A stretch of DNA of 11,143 bases from Baffinella frigidus (Eukaryota; Cryptophyceae; Cryptomonadales; Baffinellaceae): assembly GCA_026770585.1 (NCBI GenBank), contig MU646909.1, forward strand, positions 65,308 through 76,450, in the 5' to 3' direction. Made by a program: the position numbers and the translations under genes. The notes below the pieces were generated by a model. That model worked only from the letters and a program-made list of their open reading frames with translations. It searched no databases and was not told the DNA's origin. The stretch's first letter is position 1, and each line of letters opens with the position of its first letter. Of the stretch, positions 1-6,553 are shown one piece after another.

Positions 1-110
1 ATCTCAGAGAATGTATTATTAATTAGTAATCTCAGAGAATGTATTATTAATTAGTAATCTCAGAGAATGTATTATTAATTAGTAATCTCAGAGAATGTAT
101 TATTAATTAG
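1..110. repeat. 28-bp tandem array, about 3.9 copies, cut by window edge
   Basis: Units start at 1, 29, 57 and 85 and read ATCTCAGAGAATGTATTATT followed by AATTAGTA. The copies are identical over the visible part. The last lacks its final two bases and then enters unique sequence. The perfect identity suggests recent expansion or ongoing homogenisation. The array probably continues to the left. The sequence from 111 to 232 shows nothing I recognise. Confidence 0.95.
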
Positions 111-232
111 GCATCCTGCCAACAAAAATTACCTCGCAAAATCTTGACTATTACGAGTATGATCCCATTGTGAAGTGATTCCTTCGGCAGGGAACGAATC
201 AATTTACCCCCTTAAAGCATACTCGCTCAACG

Positions 233-373
233 CCCACTAAGCAGCCACCGAGGGCTTCACGGATACAGTCAATATAAACTAAGTGTACTAGAATCTTATC
301 GATTGCCCTGGAATTCTAACCGCGTTTCCTCCGGATGTCCGGGGGGGGAGGAACTCGGCCGCTGCTAAGTGGG
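233..373 (+). mobile_element. Family A inverted-repeat element (MITE-like), copy 1
   Basis: A 141-bp element. It begins CCCACTAAGCAGCC and ends GGCCGCTGCTAAGTGGG, so the ends are inverted copies of CCACTTAGCAGC with one mismatch. The interior matches the copy at 7373-7511 along its length (for example ACTAGAATCTTATC and GGAACTCGGCCGCTGCTAAG). The centre (325-348) corresponds to the central palindrome of the other copies but is degraded: several of its pairs are G opposite T, or mismatched. It has no coding capacity, and no clear target-site duplication is visible. It would depend on a transposase encoded elsewhere. Confidence 0.85.
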
Positions 374-592
374 CACGAGGCAAGCGGGCAGCGATGGAGC
401 AGAACAGTCGCTTCGTGAAAAACGGCGAATCCTCTTCAAGGTGATTCCCACTGCTACTCGGCCGCTGCTAAGTGGTTGAGAAGACCAGATCAAGTGTGGC
501 AGCCACCAACCCTCGCAGTCTGAGCAAATCAGGAAAAATGGCTCCAAAAATGCCGCTGCTACGTGGAGGAAGCAGCAGACCACGCGGGAATG
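374..592. repeat. Stretch with stray copies of the family A end
   Basis: A 20-base stretch at 456-475 (ACTCGGCCGCTGCTAAGTGG) is identical to the right end of family A at 353-372 and 7492-7511. A poorer copy, GCCGCTGCTACGTGG, lies at 552-566. Neither has a recognisable matching left end, so they are truncated elements or leftovers of rearrangement. One GGCTCCAA word occurs near 532-542. Otherwise nothing identified. Confidence 0.6.
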
Positions 593-659
593 GTGTTGGG
601 GTTGGAGTGTAGGGTGTAGGGGTGAGGTTACAGGGGTTAGGGGTGGGGGGGTAGGGTTT
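593..659 (+). repeat. Degenerate G-rich telomere-like repeat
   Basis: Runs of GTAGGG, GGGGTTAGGGG and GTAGGGTTT resemble decayed TTTAGGG-type telomere sequence in G-strand orientation on the + strand. Units are irregular, so this is an old interstitial tract and not an active telomere. The adjoining stretch 660-878 contains nothing I recognise. Confidence 0.6.
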
Positions 660-878
660 CGGACCGCGCGGGAGGGTAGGAGCAACTCCTCTTGAGGGTG
701 ATGCTGTCACGGACCTGCCCCAAAGGAGAAACGTGCGTTTATTAGTAATAGTATTAGAAACGGTTTTGCGTAAACCCCGGGATTTTCGGGCCGGTTGTCC
801 GATTTTCCCAACCAGTTCATAACGCTATTTTTATCACAGATAAAAAAATCGAAACCAACATGGCCACCGTTTAGAGCG

Positions 879-999
879 GGTTTCACATCTTTTGGCCGAA
901 AGAAGAATGCAACAATGACAAAACGTTGACGGTGCGGGTACTAAACCGTCAACGTTTGCCATGCTTTCACTGTTTTCGTGGCCTACAGATGTAAAAACC
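879..999. repeat. Family B imperfect palindrome, copy 1
   Basis: About 121 bp folds back on itself. The inner arms AAACGTTGACGGT (921-933) and ACCGTCAACGTTT (945-957) are perfect over 13 bp. The outer arms remain alignable out to GGTTTCACATC on the left and GATGTAAAAACC on the right. The same sequence recurs at 4432-4573 with the same inner stem and CAGATGTA flank, which makes it a repeat family. It is probably a non-autonomous element. Its termini are unclear. Confidence 0.75.
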
Positions 1000-1012
1000 T
1001 GAGAATAGGATT

Positions 1013-1040
1013 TTTTGGTTGAGAATATTCCCAACCAAAA
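1013..1040. repeat. Small hairpin inserted next to family B copy 1
   Basis: TTTTGGTTG (1013-1021) and CAACCAAAA (1032-1040) are perfect 9-bp arms around a loop containing GAATATTC. Relative to the family B copy at 4432-4573, roughly 46 bp here (about 1000-1046, before CCGCTC) is extra. The hairpin therefore looks like an insertion or a copy-specific expansion. Confidence 0.6.
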
Positions 1041-1080
1041 ACTACACCGCTCTTCAGGACACGACAGAGTGCTGGACACT

Positions 1081-1251
1081 GATTTCATCCGGCCAGGTAT
1101 TTAATTTAAATGTTCGGCGGAGTTCCCCATATACAAAAAAAAATACTACACAAGCGATGAAAGAGTCGTGTCCGAAAGATCATGTGTAGTAATTTTCGTA
1201 CATTTGGGGAACTCCCGAGCATTTAAATCAAATACCTGGCGGGATGAGATT
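1081..1251. mobile_element. Family C hairpin element with GATT target duplication
   Basis: The element spans 1085-1247, begins TCATCC and ends GGATGA, and is bounded on both sides by GATT (1081-1084 and 1248-1251). The arms pair almost throughout: CCAGGTATTT with AAATACCTGG, and GGAGTTCCCCA with TGGGGAACTCC. The core runs from TACTACAC at 1144 to GTGTAGTA at 1191, exactly 48 bp. The element at 4621-4760 has the same core ends and core length, similar termini and its own 4-bp duplication. There is no coding sequence. A non-autonomous DNA transposon with 4-bp target duplications fits best. The superfamily cannot be fixed from this alone. Confidence 0.85.
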
Positions 1252-1261
1252 GCTTTCGCAC

Positions 1262-1729
1262 ACCCATCAGACCCAGGGCCGGAAAACTCTGTTTCGGCGC
1301 GACGCCGAGCCACTCGCGAATGCTGAAGGATCCTATTTACATGTGGGGTTGTAAACGTTTGTACCAGGATAGGGCATTCCAACCTCGCGCCTGGTATATT
1401 TTTGCCGAGTACCTCCCTAAACTGGAAAGGGGACGCTCCTTTGACGATGACACTATGTCTCTACGGATGGCCTACCGCAGGGGCCTACGGATTATCCACG
1501 TGTACGGTAAAGGTAGGGGCCTAGGAGGGGTCCTACGAGGCGCCCTACGGCCTACTGTAGGCAATACCGTAGGCATAACTACCCCATGTTCAGGACGTTG
1601 CCCTATTAACTTCACGGGTTTCCCGTCGAAATCCCTTCGCAAATCGCTGTGGGGGGGGACGCTCTGCACTACCTCCACACAGCGAGTAGTCGAAAGTCGC
1701 AGAGTTTTCCGGCCGGAGGTCTGATGGGT
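1262..1729. repeat. 30-bp inverted copies flanking 1292-1699
   Basis: Positions 1262-1291 (ACCCATCAGACCC to GGAAAACTCTG) recur as the reverse complement at 1700-1729 with three mismatches. They bracket the left arm of the 1540-1861 inverted repeat, so that structure appears to have been built in several steps. Between 1320 and 1539 the sequence contains scattered CCTACGG-type words. A 134-codon open frame (1320-1724) runs through here and into the repeat arm, and I do not regard it as a gene. Confidence 0.7.
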
Positions 1730-1861
1730 CAGGTCTGGTGGGATTCCCGCCCACCCTAAATAACGGGGTTTCCGACGGGAAACCCGTGAAGTTAATAGGG
1801 CAACGTCCTGAAAATGGGGTAGTTATGCCTACGGTATTGCCTACAGTAGGCCGTAGGGCGC
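1540..1861. mobile_element. Long inverted repeat of the CCTACGG family, 89-bp arms
   Basis: The left arm 1540-1628 and right arm 1773-1861 are reverse complements at 88 of 89 positions; the only mismatch lies in ACCCCATGTT versus ACCCCATTTT. The 144-bp spacer contains no gene. The arms carry CCTACGGCCTACTGTAGG, a motif class shared with 2091-2238, 3015-3154 and 8872-8935. The left arm also matches the right half of the 2091-2238 element (AACTACCCCAT then CCCTATTAAC). Near-perfect arms imply recent formation or gene conversion. A foldback element is the simplest reading. No clear target duplication is seen. Confidence 0.85.
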
Positions 1862-1878
1862 TCTAAATAAATAAAAAA

Positions 1879-2027
1879 GGGGGATGCTCCGCACCAGAAG
1901 ATTTTGGCGATGATTTTGAGATCCCCCAGCATTCTCGAGTGGGGAGAAGCTCGAATTAGTCAACTGTTTTTTGTTTTTTTTGGCGGGGGGCGCTGCGCAC
2001 CAGAAGATTTTGGCGATGATCTTGAGA
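1879..2027 (+). repeat. 36-bp direct repeat pair
   Basis: GCTCCGCACCAGAAGATTTT at 1886 and GCTGCGCACCAGAAGATTTT at 1992 start 36-bp copies (1886-1921, 1992-2027) that differ at two positions. The first copy is also enclosed by GGGGGAT (1879-1885) and ATCCCCC (1921-1927). Similar GGGGACGCTC words occur at 1431 and 1657. Function unknown. Confidence 0.8.
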
Positions 2028-2090
2028 GCCTGCGCCGCGATTTCGTGCTCGGGCTCCGCCTGTTTCGTTCGTGGATCAGATCAGACATTC

Positions 2091-2238
2091 ATAGGCTAAC
2101 GGACTAAAACTGTGGTATTTAGGCCTACGGTATGGACTACGGTAGGCAGTAGGGGCCCAGGGGGGCTCCTACGAAAAACCCTACGGCCTAACGTAGGAAC
2201 TACCGTAGGCCTAACTACCCCATAGTCCGTTACCCTAT
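2091..2238. mobile_element. CCTACGG-family inverted-repeat element
   Basis: The left end ATAGGCTAACGGACTA (2091-2106) pairs with TAGTCCGTTACCCTAT (2223-2238). The second block TTTAGGCCTACGG pairs with CCGTAGGCCTAACTA. The interior holds repeated CTACGGTAGG palindromes. The right half is homologous to the left arm of the 1540-1861 structure. It is 148 bp, non-coding and MITE-like. Confidence 0.75.
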
Positions 2239-2382
2239 TAACATAGCCTCCGTGGGGGTGCATACACGAAGGTCTCTCTAGTTGCTGCTCGCGCGGATGT
2301 CCAGAAAGCGATTTCGTGCTCGGGCTGCACCTGCTCTCCGTGCGCTCGATCAGCCGCTATCGAGGCACCCGGGGGTTCGTTT

Positions 2383-2416
2383 AAAAGCCAGGACCGGAAA
2401 TCCGGTCCCAGCTTTT
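2383..2416. repeat. Hairpin with 16-bp arms
   Basis: GGACCGGA, AA, TCCGGTCC forms a perfect 8-bp stem (2391-2408). It extends outward through AAAAGC and GCTTTT to 16-bp arms with two mismatches. In bacteria, a stem followed by T-rich sequence would suggest a terminator. In this eukaryote-like setting I read it only as a palindrome. Confidence 0.7.
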
Positions 2417-3014
2417 TCATTTTAAAAGTCCACTTCCCTTAGGATGCAGGTGAAAGTTTTTAAACCCCTTTAAAATTGAATCACGTCCTCGCTCAGCAGC
2501 GGTTTCTCCCTAACCTCTTCATCCTACGATCATTCGAGGATTTCCCGCCAAACTCTTAACCCTACCAACCATCCACGAACGCGATTTCGTGCTCGGGGCT
2601 CCGCGTGCCCTCCTTTCAGGTTTAGAGTCTCCACGCCCGGGAAGTTGCCTAAAGATGATTCTGTGGAAATTTGTACAAGGTTTGTACCAGAAACACGCCA
2701 AAAGTTAACAACCCGCAGATTTCGTGCTCAGGCGCCACCTGCTCTCATACGGAAACAGATTGAACTTAACAGATTTAACTTAATTTAATTTAACTAAAGC
2801 GCCTGCTCTTCGTTCGTGGATCAGATTTCTCCCTCAACTCTTGACCCTACGACCATCCAACCGCTCTCCGAAACAAACAGTGACGAGCATAAACTGAGAC
2901 AGATTTCGTGGTCGGGTCTCACAGCGAAACATCTTTGATTTACACCACCTTCCGGCTATCTCAGTGGTGGGTTTTGCGCTGTCTCAAGGGGGGAATTTGC
3001 TATGTTACCCTCGA

Positions 3015-3154
3015 TATCCCTTAAGTGGCCATGCCGTCAAATTTGAGGGCCAAGAGGTCCTAGGCTGGTCCTAGGGCCCTACGGTAGGGCGTATGTAGGC
3101 AGGTCCTAGGGCCCTACGGTAGGGCGTATGCGCCTACTGGCCACTTAAGGGATA
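3015..3154. mobile_element. Inverted-repeat element with perfect 17-bp ends
   Basis: TATCCCTTAAGTGGCCA (3015-3031) is exactly inverted at 3138-3154. Inside, a 29-bp block beginning GGTCCTAGGGCCCTACGG is present twice without a mismatch (3067-3095 and 3102-3130). The interior shares the CCCTACGGTAGGG palindrome with the other CCTACGG elements, but the ends are different. The length of 140 bp and lack of coding sequence fit a MITE. No certain target duplication. Confidence 0.8.
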
Positions 3155-3183
3155 GCATGCTCCTCGAGCATTCATCAGCTTTC

Positions 3184-3420
3184 TTCCTAAAACCTTAACT
3201 ACTACTCCCTAAAACCTTAACCTCCTCCTACTACTTCTACTACTCCCTAAAACACTAACCTCATCCTACTAGTACTCCCTAAAACCTTAACCACATCCTA
3301 CTACTACTCCCTAGAACCTTAACCTCCTCCTACTACTACTCCCTAAAACCTTAACCTCCTACTACTACTCCCTAAAACCGTAACCCTACCACTCCCTAAA
3401 CCCGTAACTTTCTCCCTAAG
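3184..3420 (+). repeat. Minisatellite built on a CCCTAAA-like core
   Basis: About eight irregular units of roughly 27-33 bp, consensus close to CTACTACTCCCTAAAACC plus TTAACCTCC. The CCCTAAAACC(TT)AAC portion resembles expanded or slipped telomere repeat CCCTAAACCCTAAAC combined with CTA trinucleotides. The last units become CCCTAAACCCGTAAC, closer to telomere type. It probably derives from an interstitial telomere tract. There is no coding content. Confidence 0.8.
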
Positions 3421-3561
3421 CCGTTGACCCTACGACCATCCACCCGCCGTCCGACATGAACGATGTTATATGAACTTGATCGAAAAATTATGGGCAATAA
3501 GCTTTGATCAAAAAAATATGAGCAATGAATTCAGCGCGATCTTTAATATTTAATAATATTG

Positions 3562-3680
3562 AAGCATGCGTGTGGTAATGTTTCAATGATTGAGTAATAT
3601 TAAAGCATTCGTGAGGTAATTTTCATTAATTTAGTCAACACAAAGCATTCGTGTGGTAATTTTCATTGATTGCAAAGGTA
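3562..3680 (+). repeat. AT-rich tandem repeat, three units of 40-41 bp
   Basis: Units start near 3562, 3603 and 3643 and read AAGCATTCGTGTGGTAATTT followed by TCATTGATT and a variable AT-rich end. Divergence among units is moderate. The flank at 3470-3560 is AT-rich, with two related pieces around TTGATCGAAAAATTATG and TTTGATCAAAAAAATATGAG. Confidence 0.8.
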
Positions 3681-3786
3681 CTAAATTAAAGCCTTTTTCA
3701 TAAGAGATTTGATAGTCGGGGCCTCCGTTGGACTGGAGGTGCTCTCATATGGAAAAAATATTCGATTTAAACTGCCTTTTGGCTAT

Positions 3787-3843
3787 CCCAGGGGTGAATT
3801 AGCGCCAAATTAGCGCCAAATTAGCGCCAAATTCACCCCTGGG
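3787..3843. repeat. Perfect hairpin with triplicated 11-bp loop
   Basis: CCCAGGGGTGAATT (3787-3800) and AATTCACCCCTGGG (3830-3843) are perfect 14-bp arms. The loop consists of AGCGCCAAATT repeated from 3801, 3812 and 3823; the third copy shares its AATT with the right arm. The related, unexpanded sequence near 2958 (GGCTATCTCAGTGGTGGG) suggests that the triplication arose locally, for example by slippage on a folded strand. Confidence 0.85.
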
Positions 3844-4033
3844 AAACATAGATATTTATGTGCCGCACAGCTATTTCGACGGTACGATGGAAAATTTCAC
3901 CGTTAAGATAGCGCAAAAGGTGTTTTCACCTTTCAAATTGAATCTGGTCGAAGGTCTCATCGTGGTGATGAAATTCGAGGAGGGGTCTTGGAAGACGGAC
4001 CTGAAGGGCGGCGTTGCCGACCGTCAAGAGCGG

Positions 4034-4180
4034 CTGCAGCGACACCCCCAGAAACTCGTCCACCTGCGCCCGAAATTTGACATATCAACTTAGCAATAGT
4101 CCGCTCAGCGTGTCAACTTAGCAATAGTCCGCCAAGACGAGCCTGCAGCGACGCCCCCAAAAGCTCGTCCACCTGCGCCC
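4034..4180 (+). repeat. 38-bp direct duplication with GTCAACTTAGC words between
   Basis: CTGCAGCGACACCCCCAGAA at 4034-4071 recurs as CTGCAGCGACGCCCCCAAAA at 4143-4180, and both copies end in CACCTGCGCCC. Between them TATCAACTTAGCAATAGTCC and GTCAACTTAGCAATAGTCC occur in tandem. The upstream stretch 3860-4033 has an open frame with fairly GC-rich third positions, but I recognise no protein in it. Confidence 0.8.
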
Positions 4181-4290
4181 AGAGTTTCATTAAGAGCGAC
4201 TTTCACTACGGTAGACCTTCCCTAAGAGAGACTTCCATTAACACTTCCACAGAGAGACATTTGAGACAGCCCGCGCCCGCAGCTCAGCGA

Positions 4291-4422
4291 AGTATACAGC
4301 CCGGAGTTAGGAAGTATACAGCCCGGAGTTAGGAATCTAGTATACAGCCCGGAGTTAGGAAAAAGTATACAGCCCGGAGTTAGGAAAAAGTATACAGCCA
4401 AGTATACAGCCCGGAGTTAGGA
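4291..4422 (+). repeat. 22-bp tandem array, five full units and one partial
   Basis: AGTATACAGCCCGGAGTTAG plus GA starts at 4291, 4313, 4339, 4364 and 4401. A truncated unit AGTATACAGCC sits at 4389. Spacers are 0, 4 (ATCT), 3 and 3 bases. Full units are identical, so expansion is recent. The stretch 4188-4290 contains AGAGAGACTT words that recur near 5100 and 5440. Confidence 0.95.
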
Positions 4423-4431
4423 ATCTTCCTG

Positions 4432-4573
4432 GTAGAGCAGTTTTTGCAGCTGGTGGCCACCCGGTCAGAATGAACCAATACCAAACGTTGACGAACCTGG
4501 TACCAAACCGTCGAACGTTTGCCATTTTTCATTCTTTTCCCTGGACAGACACCAGATGTACAAACCGCTCTAC
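4432..4573. repeat. Family B imperfect palindrome, copy 2
   Basis: The outer arms GTAGAGCAGTTT (4432-4443) and AAACCGCTCTAC (4562-4573) pair with one mismatch. The inner stem AAACGTTGACG (4483-4493) pairs with CGTCGAACGTTT (4509-4520) with a one-base bulge. It matches the copy at 879-999 through the inner stem and the CAGATGTA flank. As at that locus, a family C element follows, here 47 bp downstream. Confidence 0.75.
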
Positions 4574-4616
4574 GAAAGCTGCATAGTTGTGTCAGCCGGC
4601 GTGCGACTCTCACAGG

Positions 4617-4764
4617 GCCTTTATCCGGGGAAACCTATTTTTCTTTAGTCTGATGGCAAGGAAAATTACTACATAAATGCTTTAATATTACTAATAAAAA
4701 CGAATTGTGTAGTAATTTTCCTTGCCATCAAACTAAAGATAAATAGGTTTCCCCGGATAAGCCT
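4617..4764. mobile_element. Family C hairpin element with GCCT target duplication
   Basis: The element spans 4621-4760, begins TTATCCGGGG and ends CCCCGGATAA, and has GCCT directly outside both ends (4617-4620 and 4761-4764). The 53-bp arms (4621-4673 and 4708-4760) are reverse complements with two mismatches. The core from TACTACAT at 4667 to GTGTAGTA at 4714 is 48 bp, as in the element at 1085-1247. The intervening arm sequence is unrelated to that copy. It is non-coding. Near-perfect arms and an intact duplication indicate a fairly recent insertion. Confidence 0.88.
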
Positions 4765-4810
4765 GTTGCCACATCAAGGCATCCGTGTTTTCACCCCTGC
4801 ACCAAACCAG

Positions 4811-4904
4811 CGCGCAACTTTCGCACGAAAGTTGCGCGTTTGAAAGTTGTGAGTGTGGCGTAAGTTGTGAGTGTGGCGTAAGTTGCGCGTTGGGCGTAAG
4901 TTGA
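4811..4904. repeat. Perfect 13-bp hairpin followed by 18-bp tandem units
   Basis: CGCGCAACTTTCG (4811-4823) and CGAAAGTTGCGCG (4826-4838) form a perfect stem with a 2-base loop. Right after it come repeats of GTAAGTTGTGAGTGTGGC and shorter relatives, ending in GGGCGTAAGTTGACC. The tandem units reuse the AAGTTG part of the stem. Confidence 0.85.
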
Positions 4905-4905
4905 C

Positions 4906-4980
4906 CTGGTCCTGCATCAGGTGGATCTTGAATTCGAAGATGCGCGCCACCTCCCGCAGCACCCGCATCGCCCCGCACAC
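4906..4980 (-). other. Exon-like open stretch, unidentified
   Basis: Read on the minus strand, 25 codons with G or C in nearly all third positions lie between an acceptor-like TTTGTTGCAG and a donor-like GACCAG|GTCAAC. The peptide includes GAMRVLREVARIFEFKIHLM, which looks protein-like but which I cannot assign. The first ten bases are shared with the duplication at 5312, so the edge coincides with a repeat boundary. It may be a captured gene fragment, a true exon, or chance. Confidence 0.25.
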
Positions 4981-5117
4981 CTGCAACAAATGGCTCCAAT
5001 TACGTCTCCAATGGCTCCAACGTCATTTCAACGGCACACCTGCGTTCGTGAACAGGTTATGAACCGCACATACAGGTTGTGAGCCTCACACACATGCATA
5101 GAGAGACTTTCATTGCT
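4971..5117 (+). repeat. 147-bp direct duplication, copy 1
   Basis: It matches 5312-5458 at constant offset 341 with three single-base differences. It contains two AATGGCTCC words and two CAGGTT(A/G)TGA words, and ends in AGAGAGACTTTCATTGCT. High identity means a recent segmental duplication. No target duplication or terminal inverted repeat is apparent, so unequal exchange between the many shared short words is a likely route. Confidence 0.95.
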
Positions 5118-5432
5118 CCGTGCACCGCCCCGCATACCTGGGAATATCAGGTTATGAGCACTACTACATTCGACATCAGGTTATGAACCTCACAGTGTTC
5201 GTGAACAGGTTGTGAGTACTACTGTATTTGGCGTCAGGTTGTGAAAACCTCCCATACAGGCTGTGAGCCTGGGGAGATCAGGTTATGAGCAACCGTTTGT
5301 GAGGTTGCGGACCCCGCACACCTGCGACAAATGGCTCCAATTACGTCTCCAATGGCTCCAATGTCATTTCAACGGCACACCTGCATTCGTGAACAGGTTA
5401 TGAACCGCACATACAGGTTGTGAGCCTCACAC
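5049..5432 (+). repeat. Cluster of CAGGTTATGAGCC-type words
   Basis: About ten copies of CAGGTT(A/G)TGA(A/G)C or close variants occur on the + strand in this interval, for example at 5054, 5083, 5149, 5193, 5214, 5279, 5395 and 5424. Spacing is irregular, so this is not a simple tandem array. More copies lie near 5886 and 9112. The segment 5118-5311 between the two 147-bp copies consists mainly of these words. Confidence 0.75.
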
Positions 5433-5458
5433 ACATGCATAGAGAGACTTTCATTGCT
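5312..5458 (+). repeat. 147-bp direct duplication, copy 2
   Basis: The partner of 4971-5117. Upstream it is joined to GAGGTTGCGGA instead of the GC-rich open stretch next to copy 1. Downstream it continues into TTATGAGCGACC. The break on each side is sharp, which defines the duplicated segment. Confidence 0.95.
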
Positions 5459-5978
5459 TTATGAGCGACCGGTCGTGAAGTTATGAGGCCACGCGACGAA
5501 CCTCAACCCCGAGAGCATCCAGGTTGCGAGCCCCCCCCTCGAACTGAAACAGCCACGCGACGATGGCCTGTGTATCAAACAGGTGTATTTTGTTGAGTCT
5601 TTCTATTATTCCCTACCCTTATACAAGTATTTTCATCCGGAATCCGGATAAGTTGACAGCTTTGAGGGCGACTGAAGGTGAGTTGACTTTGAAAACGGAG
5701 AGATTTGATAGACGAGGCAGTGACACGACCTGAAGGAGGCCAACAACCCGCCTAATTGATTTGATACGATTCTCCTGATTGATTCAATGAATCCCCCAAT
5801 TGCTTTACTTATGATTCACTTATGAAATCCGCGTGGTGAGCCCCGAACACGTGGTGAGATTCGCTAGTGCCTTGAGCTCACAGGTCAGGTTATGAGCCTC
5901 GATTATCAGGAAAATAGTGCGGGGATTGGAGCCATTTAGGGTCATTATCAGCGATTTTGTACCAGGAACACGCGCGAC
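5459..5978. other. Mostly unique sequence, no gene seen
   Basis: About 520 bp with no convincing open frame, inverted-repeat element or tandem array. Small items only: a near palindrome ATCCGGAATCCGGAT at 5634-5648 beside a GTTGAC word, the pair GTGGTGAGCCCCGAACACGT and GTGGTGAGATTCG near 5833-5865, and one CAGGTTATGAGCC word near 5886. Confidence 0.6.
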
Positions 5979-5997
5979 AGCTAGCGTTTTGCTAGCT
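5979..5997. repeat. Short hairpin AGCTAGC / GCTAGCT
   Basis: A perfect 7-bp stem with loop GTTTT. It sits between a TTTGTACCAGGAACACGCG word, close relatives of which recur near 2670, and a triplicated GTTGAC repeat. Confidence 0.7.
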
Positions 5998-6021
5998 CTG
6001 CTCAGTCGGGTTGGCTGGCTG

Positions 6022-6102
6022 TTCTTAAGTTGACACGCTGTGTGTGCTGACTTTTCTTAAGTTGACATGCTGACTTTTCTTAAGATGACACGCTGTGTGT
6101 GC
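6022..6102 (-). repeat. Three CTTAAGTTGACACGCTG units
   Basis: TTCTTAAGTTGACACGCTGT, TTCTTAAGTTGACATGCTGA and TTCTTAAGATGACACGCTGT occur in succession at spacings of about 25-35 bp. On the minus strand these are the GTCAACTTAAG word that dominates 6712-6798 and 8997-9053. Confidence 0.8.
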
Positions 6103-6320
6103 GGTACGAACCCGTCAACTTTGGAGCGGGAAACAGCCCGGTCCCACCAAAGTGGCGAGACCAAATAGACTGGGACAGCGCTATGTGCCCGACAACTGAG
6201 TTTTCGGGGGCCTTGAAGTTTGGGCAATTTGGACCTAGTTGACTATTTCCCTCCGGGGTCGCAAGTTTTCCAAGTGAATTATTAGACCTTTTTTCAACAC
6301 GAAATCGTGATTTGAAAACC

Positions 6321-6338
6321 TTCCAGCTCGAGCTGGAA
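6321..6338. repeat. Perfect 18-bp palindrome
   Basis: TTCCAGCTCGAGCTGGAA with no spacer. A second spacerless palindrome, CGCCAGATCTGGCG, lies at 6458-6471, next to a GTTGACTTAAG word. No function can be assigned. The surrounding 6103-6600 has no recognisable gene. Confidence 0.85.
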
Positions 6339-6553
6339 TTCGCCGAGCTGCAAAGTTGACAGGTTTGTACCGCAACCCCAGGATGTCAACTTAGCAATAG
6401 TCAGCCAACCCGAGCTAGCCACGCCAGAAGGCTCGAGGGAAACCGACGCCTTATCCACGCCAGATCTGGCGGCGTTGACTTAAGTATTGAGGGGATTCTC
6501 CCTGAAAAATGTCAAAAGTGGATGTTTCGAGCCCTCTGGCGTGCAGGGCACAC

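Larger units (their letters stand above)
2039..3720 (+). repeat. Dispersed short unit GATTTCGTGCTCGGG, six diverged copies
   Basis: Copies start at 2039, 2310, 2583, 2718, 2902 and 3706, all on the + strand. Some copies continue into CACCTGCTCTC and CGGAAACAGATT-like text. A companion block, TTTCTCCCTAA followed by TTGACCCTACGACCATCCA, precedes or follows some of them (around 2505, 2827 and 3410). Another companion, GATTTAAACTGCC then TTGGCTATCCCAG, appears near 2938 and 3763. The first three copies lie 271 and 273 bp apart, so this may be a decayed higher-order tandem array. The segments between copies are otherwise unidentified. Confidence 0.7.

Noticed and set aside
1320-1724. 134-codon + strand open frame
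   Set aside because: It runs from ordinary sequence through CCTACGG repeats into a long inverted-repeat arm and its loop. No recognisable domain, and the second half is explained by the element.
2383-2416. Bacterial-type terminator (GC stem then T run)
   Set aside because: The stem is real, but nothing else is prokaryotic, no gene ends there, and the T run is short and interrupted.
1-3680. CRISPR array
   Set aside because: The tandem arrays have either no unique spacers (1-110) or degenerate units without conserved repeat and variable spacer alternation (3184-3420, 3562-3680).
3860-4093. 77-codon + strand open frame with ATG
   Set aside because: The third positions look mildly coding, but the 3' part lies in the 38-bp duplication and the GTCAACTTAGC words. 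No family recognised. The opposite strand is open over part of it too.
4971-5458. Long terminal direct repeats of a small retroelement
   Set aside because: The 147-bp copies lack TG/CA ends, a primer binding site, a polypurine tract and any target duplication, and only 194 bp of word-rich sequence lies between them.
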